From: Blastomyces gilchristii SLH14081
Taxonomy: Eukaryota > Ascomycota > Eurotiomycetes > Onygenales > Ajellomycetaceae
Direction: 5' to 3'
NCBI RefSeq assembly: GCF_000003855.2
Contig: NW_003101679.1
Coordinates: 3,670,561-3,734,560 of the forward strand
DNA: 64,000 bases
Part shown: positions 1-9,898 of the stretch, piece after piece
How positions within the stretch are numbered: the stretch's first letter is position 1
Layout: the number at the start of each line of letters is the position of its first letter
Notes under the pieces: model-generated
Databases searched by the model: none
The model's input: only the letters and a program-made list of their open reading frames with translations
What the model was told of the DNA's origin: nothing
Made by a program: the position numbers and the translations under genes

Positions 1-295
1 TGACCAGTGGCATGTCCTCGCCTGCCTGGATGGCCCGCCCCGAAATTGTCTACTGTGGCGTTGGCGGTTGTCTACATCTGCCTCATTTCAATCCTTCAAG
101 GCATTCTTTCATTCAAGAGGTCCGCACAGGGGCCTATGGCTCATTTCCAAGTCAAGGATGATGACATGTTGATGAGCATGCACTCACTCAGCACAATGTG
201 AATATCAGTAGCAGAATTCTCTCATGTTCTATTTCTGTCTAAAGACTCACACAGATATGTCTCAATTTGAGATGAAGTAATGACTTGTCAATGTG
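1..295. other. Left-edge low-copy sequence, no recognisable gene
   Basis: The first ~200 bases have balanced composition and keep CpG, CC and GG, unlike the rest of the window. Composition drifts towards AT from about 200. A 64-codon plus-strand frame (7-201) has no domain or motif I recognise and is not called a gene. This could be host sequence at the edge of the repeat block, or part of an unmutated repeat. It ends at the 8-base target duplication of the MITE beginning at 296. Confidence 0.5.
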
Positions 296-802
296 TAGAC
301 TGGCCGCCGGGATCATGAATTTCACATTTGATCTCATTTGATCTGGTCTCATACATTTCTTAGCGTGAATCCTGCTGGGACTAATTATTAAAAAAAACAT
401 GCAAAGTGACTATTTATCAGATCTCAAAATGAGACTATAACTTAGAAAAAATAAGAAAGTAATCTTATTTAATCTTATTAAATCTCATTCTTTGTATAAA
501 GTTACTATTTTTAGACATTTTAAACTTTCTTTTAGACTATTTTTAATTTTTTAAAAAGTAATGATTTTTAATAATACTTAAATGAGATTTAAAGTTATTT
601 AAAGTAATAAAATAAATTTAAATTAAGAAGTGAAAATTATAATCTTATTTAAAAAATGTAATAAGAGTAGATAGTAAGTTTCACTGAAATAGTATAAGAC
701 TACTATTTAATCTTAACAATGTATAATACAATTAATTAAATTAATAATAAGATTATCAAATATTCTGATTCTAATCTCAGATATAATTATATAGTCAGTC
801 TA
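296..802. mobile_element. hAT-like MITE, copy 1 (mutated)
   Basis: Non-autonomous DNA transposon of 507 bp without coding capacity. It starts TAGACTGGCCG and ends AGTCAGTCTA, and is collinear with the copy at 8300-8803. Flanking 8-mers TCAATGTG (288-295) and CTAATATA (803-810) differ only by transitions, so they can be a decayed 8-bp target duplication. Most CpG sites kept in copy 2 are TpG or CpA here. An 8-bp duplication with TAG-type termini points to the hAT superfamily; no transposase is visible in the window. Confidence 0.75.
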
Positions 803-934
803 CTAATATATATACAGTTATCTGTATTTGATTAACACAGCTTGAATGTTAATAGTAGAAATATCTTATATATTTCAGAGTGTTCTTTATTTACTGTAAA
901 TATTCAAGTATTTTACTGAGTTAATTATAAATAA
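803..934. other. AT-rich unassigned spacer
   Basis: Very AT-rich sequence between MITE copy 1 and the first confident LINE homology near 935. It may be the badly eroded end of the LINE or host DNA caught in mutation spreading from the repeats. No gene, repeat end or regulatory signal can be supported. Confidence 0.4.
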
Positions 935-1087
935 TTATACATCTGTTAAGATTAAAGAATTGAGAAATAACTTTGTTAATAAACTAGAAAGAATGCAAGC
1001 AGTTGAAATTCCTGTCTTTTAAAATAGTTATAATCTACTATCTGATAATAGTGATTAGATTCTACTCTATCTCTACTCTCTTTTAGT

Positions 1088-2398
1088 ATGAATATACAAT
1101 AAAAACAACAAAAAAAGTGTAAAAACTCTTCAAAAATCACATTTATTCAAAACAATGTAAATAGAAACTTAAATTGCATTTATTCTTATCTTCAGATTGT
1201 ATTTGAATAAAAGGTTGATTTTATACTTCTTTAAGAATCAAACTTTGATACTGAGTAAAAGTATATCATTTCTCATTCAAGCTACTACTGCTTTTTACCT
1301 GGAAAATCTGAGATAAAATCAAGAGTAGTGATTTATGAAAGAAAAAGAGCAAGATATTAATTTAATCTAAGATTTAATATTATATCTGACTCTGATATTC
1401 TAGTGAGTGATATTATAGATAAAGAGAATGAGTTTAATACTATACAACTTATAAATATCTATAATAAAAAGTCATTGAAAGAAAATAACAATACCTGAAT
1501 AATTAATAGAGAATTTTTGAATATAACTTCATTAAAACACTATATAATTACAGGAGATTTTAATGCATATCATCTCTGATGAAATTTCAGAATGCAAAAG
1601 AGCAGTAAGAGCAGATAAACTAGTTGAATAAACTTTTAAGCATTTAATAGATTTAGTTAACATGTCTGATGAAAAAACATGCTTTAGAAAAGATATGAAA
1701 CAGAAATCTATTATAGATCTAACTTTCATATTATAAAATCTAATTAAAAAAAGACTTATAAACTGGTTTATTAATTTAAATAAGATCTCAGAATCAGATC
1801 ATGAGATTATTCACTTTAATATTGAACTGAGTGAAAAATAAATAAGTGAAAATTCTCTTCTCTCTAATCAGTATAACTTTGAAAAAGCTGATTGAAAAGC
1901 AGTTAAAGAAAGTGTAAAGCAGCTGAAATCTGAAAAGCAGAGTGAGCTCTATTGAAATCAAAATCAAGATATCTCAAATGAAATACTTAAGAATAGAGTA
2001 AAGCTAATTACATCTATTTTTCTAACAAGTATTAGAGAAAATATTTCAAAGAAAAAGTCTTCTGAGTATTTTAAATCTTGATGAAATGAGAATATTACTT
2101 CTAAAAGAAAACAATTAATCACTACTAAGAGAGATTGAAAGAATAACTTAATATCTGATAAAGAGTTCAAAACTATCAGAAATGAATATTTTTCAGATAT
2201 TAAAAGAGCGAAAACAGATTATCAGAACAAATTTCTTGAAGAAATATAAGAAAAAGAAGTTTTTAAAGCCTTCAACTATATTAAAACAAGAAGTGTAGCA
2301 AAATTTCAACCTTAGAATATAAGTTTCAGAATGAATCATATATAGTAAACTCTTTTAAGAAAAAATATCAAGCTTTTAAGAAAAAATATCAAGCTTTT
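1088..2398 (+). pseudogene. L1 ORF2, endonuclease and linker segment (dead)
   Basis: N-terminal third of the LINE ORF2 polyprotein. It matches L2 ORF2 from its ATG: an APE-type endonuclease, with the conserved GDFNA block at about 1553-1567, then the linker before the reverse transcriptase. Q codons have become TAA and W codons TGA throughout. Unlike L2, it has no 1-base insertion in the A-run before the GDFNA block, so reading stays in phase there. Segment ends at the CTTTT target duplication of A1. Not functional. Confidence 0.85.
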
Positions 2399-2782
2399 TA
2401 TAAGGGGCCTACGCCGAATAGATCAGTATAATATTATAGGTCTTATATAACAAAGATAAAAACAGTAGAGAAGAAAAGAAAGAGAAAGTGCGAGAATCAG
2501 CAATCAAGGTGAATATTTATACACATATGTGGTGATGTACACAGTGGAACTTCGGGGCGGGAGAATATACATGCATTCATAGCAGCCGAGGATCGGTGAT
2601 CAAGAATGACTGAGAATTGAAGTGTATGTGTTTGAGAATGATATACACGTGTTCATAGCAGCTGAGGATCAGTGATTGAGAATGGCTGAGAATTGAAGTG
2701 TACATGTTCAAGAATGAAGTGGTTGAAATCTGTGAAGTGTAACAGAATAGTCTATATGATTGATCAGGCGCAGCTCACCACA
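2399..2782 (-). repeat. A1 3' LTR (384 bp)
   Basis: On the plus strand it reads from TATAAGGGGCC to ACCACA. It carries a 75-bp tandem duplication (about 2572-2720) that the 309-bp LTRs of A3 and A4 lack; the 384-309 length difference equals this unit. The adjoining sequence at 2783-2798, read on the minus strand, is GAAAGAGGGGACTAA, the polypurine tract that primes plus-strand synthesis in LTR elements. Confidence 0.92.
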
Positions 2783-5700
2783 TTAGTCCCCTCTTTCAGA
2801 AGCAGTTCTTATCAGTCAAGAGTCACTGTTTTAGATAATGTGAAACTCAGAGTTCAGATCAGTTAATCATAGCTGACTCATTTCATAAGATATTGTCAGT
2901 TACAGTTACAGAGTCTCTTATTGAGAATATTCTTAATCTCTCACTCAAGCTCATTATCTTCTTCTATGATGTTTAATAACTGTCAGTCAGAAGTCAGTTG
3001 AGAAGAGAACAGATCAGTGATAGTGCAGTAAAGCAAGCTTGTATGAAATACATTATAAATCTCTGATAATATGTTAAGACAGTAGTTATGACTATCTAGA
3101 ACTTCTATCACTTTATACTTGATATGACAGTAATCTAGTGTACAAGATGAATGTGTGATTTGTATATTCTTAAGATTCAATTATATCAGATCTTCTATCT
3201 TATATTGTTCAGTGAGATCTCAGTGAGTATTGATTTAATTCTCTTGATCTTGTTTCACAGTTATCATAAAGACCTCTGCTCAATCACAGACATCTCAGAG
3301 TTTTATTACTATATTATCAGTGATCTGAATTGAACTGTGAGAGTTCAGTGTGAACTGTGTGATCTCTAGAAGATTTAACACTTTTATATGATATTCATAT
3401 GTAAGAAAGAACAGACCTATATTTGTTAAAATAGTATTTTAACTATTGATAGTAATCTCTGCATGTAAAAGAAGATTATACTAATCATCTTATAAGTAGT
3501 TACAGAACTTTTAAAGATAATTCTTCATGATCTGAATTGTTCATTCTGATATATCATTGATCTCAAGATAATAAACAGTTGATAGATAGTGTATAATCTT
3601 GAGAACTTGACAGATTCTTGTTCAGAGAGTGCTCATGAATTGACAGCTCTGATTTGATACTATAGATCTCAGTAATTCATATATCTAATAGAACAGACTC
3701 TGTAGAAAAGCTTCAGTGACTTATTCAGTATTCATCTTATCACAAGATTTCAATATTATATCTTTACTCAGTTGATTCACAATAATCAGAATGTTTCTAC
3801 AACTCTTACTCTCAGATAGATTAATAGTGAAGTTAATTACTATATCTTATCAGATTCTATCACAGATATTAAGTGATTTCAATGAACCTTTTCTACAGTT
3901 CTTTTATAAGATAACAGAAAAACAGTAATTGCAGTTTCAGACAAAGTATCTGATACTGTTTAATATCTCAAGTTAGTAGAACTCTCAGAAGATCATTTTA
4001 TACAGTTATTCATAACCTGAATAATTAGTTATATATGAATCATGTATCTCTTGCATTATCTGAGTGTGTAAGAATTTGAAGTGAGAAACTCAGCATCATT
4101 TACAGAATTGTTGAGTGTTATTATCATCAATTAAACATTCTGAGATATCAGTTCTTATACATAGTTCTGAGAGAAATTAAAGTGCTTTTTAATATACTGC
4201 TTCAGTGAGAATCTGAAGAAGTTCATTTATCTAGACTGCTGTATATCACAGTTCATTCAGTGTAGAGAAAGTAGAGATATCAATAACAGTTCTAACTGAG
4301 AAAGCATATATAGTGTCATGAACTGTTTCATCTTGATCAACTAGTATCTTCAGATTCAAGAGCTGATACTCTCAGTTCATTCAGTGAGTATCTGTTACAT
4401 TAGATAATATATCTTACTCTCATTATAAGAGAGTATCTATCATTAAGTTCTAGCTATCAGAATGATAGTGTATTATAAAATGAAAGCAGCTTAAGAACTC
4501 AGATTATCATATCTATTATTCAGTAAGTTTACAGATAGTTATAAAGTATTTGAGATTCTTATAATCTATGACTATCTCAAATTCAGAGATACTTCAGAGT
4601 TCAGAGTCTTATTCTTCTAAACAGTGTATAATTATGAGAAGTTTCTTATTATAGATCTTATAATTGCATTCAGTGAGACTTAGTTTCTTAGATATAAAAA
4701 CACATAATTGTAGAATCTCTTTATTATTATATTATAATATCACTTCTTCTATTATATAGTCAGAGAAATCAGCTTTAATAACTATCTCATAATCAGAATT
4801 AAATATTATCAGCAAAGAAGTATTAATGAACATCTTCTTCATCTGTATAAATACAGCTTCAGTATTCACTGATTATTGAAATATTAAGTCTTTCTTAGTG
4901 AGGTCTGTAAGTGATCTCATAATATCTGAGAAGTTTTATATAAATTGCTGATAGAAGTTAGCAAATCTGATGAAGCTTTATATATCTTTCACAGTATACA
5001 GAGCTTTTCATTCAAGAATGATAGAGACTTTCTCAGAATTTATTTGAATTCTCTTATCAGCTTCTATAATAAAACTCAGATACTTGATACTCTTGACTTT
5101 AAAATCATACTTATCAATATCTATCAGTAGTTCTGCTTCTTGTAGCTATTATAATATCTTTCATACATACTCTTGATATTCTTTTCTGAATTCATTGATA
5201 AAGATGAGAATGTTATCTAGATAAGCAGATACAAACTTATCAAGAAAATCTCAGAGTGCTTAGTTGATATACTTCTGAAATATACTGAGAGTATTAGTCA
5301 GTTCAAAGAGTGTGACTATTCATTCAAAGAGATCATAATATGTTTGAAATACTGTAAGCTATTCATCTTCTTCAGTGATATGAATCTTATGAAACACAGT
5401 GATGATATCTAGTTTTATAAATTATTAAGCTCATCTGATCTGTGCTAGAGTTTTATTGATATGAGATAAGAGATATTGATCTTTCTTTGTCAATCTATTC
5501 AGATCTCAGTAGTTCACACAGAATTGAAGTTCTTCATCTGATTTCTTTATAAAGAGAATAGAGACTGCAGTGAAAGAGTTACTAATATATATGAATTCTT
5601 TATTCAACAGATTATTGAGTGTCTTTCAAAGAAGAAGAAGTTCATCTCAGAACATGTTATAAAGAGAATCTCATAGCAGTTCAGAATTCTTATTATTCTT

Positions 5701-6500
5701 TTTCTCTAACTTGATACTGTAATTCACTCTGAGATCTCATAAGAGAGATATGTTTATAATATTGTCTTGTCAGAAGATATCTAGATATTCATGATATTAT
5801 TGAGAGAGTTTTGTATGAGAATCTGTTATTATAACATGAGATAATTTTTCTAGAGTCTTTTTGATATTGATCAGACTGATGAAATAGATTGACACATGAT
5901 TCTGCTATTAGTAATTCTTTCAGTGACTTCTTTTTCTGAGCATTTCATAGATATTGACAGAGATCTGTGTCAGATCAATAGTCTTGTAAATGTCATCTTT
6001 GTGAATTCTATCATTATTAGAGAATATCAAGCTTCTGTTTTAAGTATTTAATAAGATGTCTTGTTCAGATAGTCAGATAAGTTCTAGTATAAGATTATAA
6101 TCAAGATTATCAACTTCATATGTATAGACATCTTCATGTTAATGTTCTCTCATATCTATGATCAGCTTCATCATATAACAGATATAAATATCTTTTGAAT
6201 CATCAAATTCTGTGAGAAGTCAAGGTTTTAATAAAGAAATACACTGAAGATTATAATGTCTTATGACTGAAGATTTTATCATTGTATAGTCACATAGACT
6301 GCTGTCTATCATGACTTTCATATTATACATGTTATTAATCACAGTAGATACAAGAATCACATTTATTATTATCTTCTCTTTAAATCATTGTTATCTGACC
6401 TCTTCAAGCTTCTGTTTATAAATTTGAACAGAAGCTAATCTTTTCTCTGTTTTACTGAGATATTTTTATAGTTATCTTCTGAATCTTTCTCTAATGTAAC
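2783..6500 (-). pseudogene. A1 pol: protease, RT, RNase H, integrase, chromodomain (dead)
   Basis: Collinear with the plus-strand copy A4. From right to left: protease region near 6300 (IDSS at the active-site position), reverse transcriptase with the catalytic box at 5212-5223 reading YLDN (last Asp changed to Asn), RNase H, integrase with zinc-finger and DDE regions, and a chromodomain-like tail around 2840-2960. W codons are mostly TGA and several Q codons TAA, so no long frame survives. The domain order is that of Ty3/Gypsy chromoviruses. The chromodomain normally guides integration to marked chromatin. Confidence 0.85.
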
Positions 6501-7676
6501 ATGATTGATGTGAACAGATACTGATTCATTCTTTAAATAAGAAGATGCTGATCTTTCTCTTGAGTATGAAGACATATAGATTAATTAGTAGTTGAAAGCA
6601 ATGTGTTCTGATCAGTTACAGTTGATATATACTTTATATTAACATTGATCAGTGACTTCTTTGAGAGTGATCTCAGAGACTCAGAAGCCTGTTCAGACAG
6701 CAGAGACTCTTGCTTATATATAGATATTCAAGTCTACTCAATTCATAGCATCTGCATCATTGTTATTTCTCAGTGTGAGTGTATAAGTTGCTGAGATGTA
6801 ACATCTTCTATCACTATTCTGTATATTCTTAAGCTTAGTAAGATGATCATTCATTGTCTGAAGCTGTGTGCAGAAGCCTTTATAAGTCTGGTCTTTGTCT
6901 GTGCTTATAAGAGCTTATAAAAGTTTGAAAGTTAATGTCTTCTTGAGCATGCTAATCTTCATTCAATTCTCTCAAGATTGATCACCTGCTTCTAGAATCT
7001 TGATATTGAAGTCAGAAATGAATGTTGTAAGAGAAATGATTCTCTGTCAGATACTCTATAGTCAATCTAATGCTTTCTATTGCATAGCAGTGTCTCAGAA
7101 CAGAATATCAAGATATTTCATGATATTATCAGGTGTTTATAATGCTGATTCACATGCTTTCATTCATGAATGAAACTTCTATTTCATATAATCTTTCAAT
7201 TGTTCATTGATATATCAATCTTGATTGATTAATAAACTGATGACATCTTCATCTACACTCAGTTTCATAAGCATTTCCATTCTCTATGATAAGTAGAGAG
7301 TGAGATTGAAAGTATTAAAATATGAGAGAGCATCTAAGTGTTCTTTCAGTGCTTTTGTATTTGATTCTGTAAGTGTTGAAATTGCATGAGTTAGTTATTA
7401 AATCTCTTCATATTGATGTTGTTGAGTTGCATGCATATCAGCTATTTATTGTTATTATAGTTTCAACATTGCTCAGAGTCACTGTGACACTGTGTCTATA
7501 CTTGTGTTCAAGGGTTTCATATTATTGTTAGACATGGTTATATTGATTGTCAGATGTGTAATTGTATTCTCATATATCTGAGTATCAGAACTCTCAGGTC
7601 TTTCACTGATATTCTCTTGTAAGATTTTATTCTCTGTATAAGATCTTGTTACAGAGCCAGGATGACTGACAAGCAA
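6501..7676 (-). pseudogene. A1 gag with zinc knuckle (dead)
   Basis: Structural nucleocapsid polyprotein. The zinc knuckle maps to 6588-6629 on the minus strand; in A4 the same block is a clean CX2CX4HX4C, while here the first and last Cys codons read Tyr. The conserved ATG-TCT start is at 7536, but the frame is open back to an ATG at 7676, so the N-terminus is ambiguous. Stops in the body make it a pseudogene. Confidence 0.8.
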
Positions 7677-7804
7677 GCTTCTATCTGAGAACTATCTGAG
7701 AACTTGATGTTCAATTAACTGTTTGACTGTTTCTCTATTTCTTACATGTTATTATATGTTCAGATATCTCTTGATAAATAATCATTTCTGATGAGGAGAT
7801 AATG

Positions 7805-7815
7805 AATGTTTTTAT
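7805..7815 (-). other. A1 primer-binding site, self-priming type
   Basis: Read on the minus strand, two bases after the 5' LTR, this is ATAAAAACATT. Its complement matches 9 of 11 bases of an LTR-internal sequence at 7875-7885, and both mismatches are transitions. No TGG (the complement of a tRNA CCA end) is present. See the exact 11/11 match in A4. Confidence 0.65.
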
Positions 7816-7817
7816 AG

Positions 7818-8201
7818 TGTAAGAGGCCTACACTGAATAGATCAGTATAATATTATAGGTCTTATATAACAAAGATAAAAATGTTAGAGAAGCAAAGAAA
7901 GAGAAAGTGTGAGAATCAGTGATTGAGGTGGATATTTATACATGTATGTGGTGGTGTACGCGGTGGAACTTCGGGGTGGGAGAATATACGCGCGTTTGTA
8001 GTGGCCGAGGATCAGTGATCAAGAATGGCTGAGAATTGAAGTGTATGCATTTGAGAATGATATATGCGCGTTTGTAGCGGCTGAGGATCGGTGATTGAGA
8101 ATGGCTGAGAATCGGAGTGTATGCATTTGAGAATGAAGTGGTTGGGATCTGTGAAGTGTAACAGAATAGTCTATATGATTGATCGGGCGCAGCCCGCCAC
8201 A
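7818..8201 (-). repeat. A1 5' LTR (384 bp)
   Basis: Reads TGTAAGAGGCC to GCCACA on the plus strand. It carries the same 75-bp duplication as the 3' LTR, so the duplication predates this insertion. It retains several CpGs, whereas the element interior has essentially none. The two LTRs differ almost only by transitions, some losing CpG in one copy and some in the other. Confidence 0.92.
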
Positions 8202-8206
8202 CTTTT

Positions 8207-9164
8207 ATAAGAATTCTCTTTCAAAATTTATCAGATTCAGAAGAGAAGTATATATCATTTCATGAATATATTGATAAAAATAACTAAGAGTGGCCTGAGT
8301 AGACTGGCCGCCGGGATTATGAATTTCATGTTTGATTCCATTTGATCTGATCTCATACATTTCTTAGCGTGAATCCCGCTGGGACTAGTCATTAAAAAAC
8401 ATGCAAAGTGACTATATATCAGATCTTAAAATGAAACCATGACTTGAAAAAAATGAGAAAGTGAGCTCATTTGATTCTATTTAGTCTCATTCTTAGCACA
8501 AAGTTACTATTCTTAGACATTTTAAGATTTTTTTAGACTATTTTTAATTTTTTAAAAAGTAACACTTTTTGATAAGACTCAAATGAGATTTAAAGTCATT
8601 TAAAGCAATAAAAATAATTTAAATTGAGAAGTGAAAATCATGATCTCATTTGAAAAATGTGATAAGAGTAGATAGTAAGTCTCACTGAGACAGTATAAGA
8701 CTACTATCTAATATTAAAACCATGTAATGAGATCAGTCAAATTGGTAATGAGACTATCAAAAAATCTGGTTCTGGTCTCAGACACGGTCACACGGTCAGT
8801 CTAGGCCAGAGCTTATATATAATAAACTAGAGTCAGCTATTTTCTCAAGTTCAATTAAAACTGCTGCAGAGCCTGATTCAATTAATTACTTAATTATTCA
8901 AAATACATATTCTCACTTAAAGAATGAATATTTTAAGCTCTTTTTCAATCTCTTAAAAAATAGTTATTCTTCTGAATACTGAAGAGAAGCTATAAGAGTG
9001 ATTCTTGTAAAATCTAATAAAAAAGCTTCAATTTCTAAGTTATATAGAGTAATATCTCTATTGAACTGTCTGGGAAAAATTATAGAAAGGATAATAGCTA
9101 CTAGACTATCTTTTATAAGCTCTATTAGTGATTCTCTTCTATTTAATGAATAAATAAGAGATAG
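8207..9164 (+). pseudogene. L1 ORF2, start of the reverse transcriptase domain (dead)
   Basis: Continues L1 after A1. Pieces 8207-8299 and 8812-9164 flank MITE copy 2 and match L2 ORF2 from about 52710 to 53154. They encode the region before RT and the first RT blocks (AAGPDSIN and the SYRVISLLN region of L2), with TGA and TAA stops here. It runs into the N gap at 9165, where the palm domain would begin. Confidence 0.82.
8300..8803. mobile_element. hAT-like MITE, copy 2 (well preserved)
   Basis: A 504-bp non-autonomous DNA transposon inside LINE L1. Inverted ends are TAGACTGGCCG and the complement of CGGTCAGTCTA, 10 of 11 identical. Target duplication GGCCTGAG (8292-8299) and GGCCAGAG (8804-8811) is 8 bp with one mismatch; removing the insert restores the LINE sequence seen in L2. 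CpGs such as GCCGCCGGG and CACGGTCACACGG survive although the host LINE lost its own. TCATTTGA-like octamers recur in both orientations inside. Non-coding. Confidence 0.88.
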
Positions 9165-9264
9165 NNNNNNNNNNNNNNNNNNNNNNNNNNNNNNNNNNNN
9201 NNNNNNNNNNNNNNNNNNNNNNNNNNNNNNNNNNNNNNNNNNNNNNNNNNNNNNNNNNNNNNNN
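9165..9264. other. Assembly gap, exactly 100 N
   Basis: A run of 100 undetermined bases, the size used for unknown-length scaffold joins. It falls inside the L1 reverse transcriptase region. True length and content are unknown, and any frame read across it is meaningless. Confidence 0.98.
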
Positions 9265-9421
9265 CTGGCTCGGCATATAAACTGAGTGGATCCGCGGTCC
9301 GCGGCCACCTCAACCTGGCCTACCCCTACCTATCTATGTAACCGCTCCCTCTGCTCTAACTTACAGCCCGTGTCTCTGGTATGAAGACGGGGGGGGGGTG
9401 CTGAGGAGTGACTCTGGCTAG
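9265..9421. other. GC-rich foreign fragment next to the gap
   Basis: About 157 bases unlike anything else in the window: GC-rich, with CCGCGGTCCGCGG and a 10-G run at 9389-9398. LINE homology resumes around 9422-9430. It may be the end of another insertion hidden by the gap, a low-quality contig end, or a misjoin. No frame or terminus is recognisable. Confidence 0.6.
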
Positions 9422-9605
9422 ATGGTGAAGATCTGGTGATCAAAGCACCTTTTATTAATATAAAAGATGCATTTGATTATATTTCAAAGTTAAAGATGAT
9501 TCAAACTTTAAAGATATTAAAACTATCACTTTCTCTAATGAAATAGATTAACTGTTTTATATTTAAAAGAATTATACAATTATTCTTTGATGAAATGAAA
9601 TAAGA
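9422..9605 (+). pseudogene. L1 ORF2, RT fragment between gap and A2 (dead)
   Basis: Matches L2 ORF2 from about 53220 to 53395, including the IKGAFDH block of the RT palm (here IKDAFDY). It contains a TAG and other lost codons. It ends with TAAGA (9601-9605), the left target duplication of A2; the LINE resumes at 29287. Confidence 0.8.
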
Positions 9606-9898
9606 TGTAAGAGGCCTACGCTGAATAGATTAGTATAATATTGATAGGTCTTATATAACAAAGTGAAAAACATTAAAGAAGGAAAAGAAAGAGACAGTGT
9701 GAGAATCAGTGATCAGAGTGAATATTTATACATGTACACAGTGTGTACACAGTGAAGCTTCAGGGCAGAAGAATAGGAATTTCATGAGTTTTTCAGCTGA
9801 GAATCAGTGATCAAGAATGACTGAGAATTGAAGCTTTCAGTGAAATCTATGAAGTGTAAGAGAATAGGCTATATGATGATCAGACACAGCCTGTCACA
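9606..9898 (-). repeat. A2 3' LTR (293 bp)
   Basis: Reads TGTAAGAGGCC to GTCACA on the plus strand and has the same length as the partner at 28989-29281. Compared with that copy, many CpG and GG sites are converted here, so the 3' LTR is the more mutated of the pair. A purine tract (minus strand) adjoins at about 9899-9915. Confidence 0.9.

Larger units (their letters stand above)
2399..8201 (-). mobile_element. Gypsy element A1, complete but mutated
   Basis: A 5803-bp Ty3/Gypsy chromovirus on the minus strand inside LINE L1. Both LTRs are 384 bp. Target duplication CTTTT lies at 2394-2398 and 8202-8206, and removing the element restores the LINE order seen in L2. Reading on the minus strand: 5' LTR, self-priming site, gag with zinc knuckle, protease, reverse transcriptase, RNase H, integrase and C-terminal chromodomain, then a purine tract next to the 3' LTR. 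The left LTR begins TATA instead of TGTA, a mutated terminus. Many in-frame stops make it inactive. Confidence 0.93.

Noticed and set aside
7..201. 64-codon frame at the left edge
   Set aside because: Short, no motif, no conserved neighbour; kept only as a note in the flank entry.
4945..5130. Plus-strand frames inside A1-A3 (for example 4945-5130, 10274-10492, 12114-12320)
   Set aside because: They are complements of the minus-strand pol of family A and appear only because stops are read on the other strand.
8964..9308. 114-codon minus-strand frame
   Set aside because: It runs through the 100-N gap and is antisense to the LINE reverse transcriptase; an artefact.
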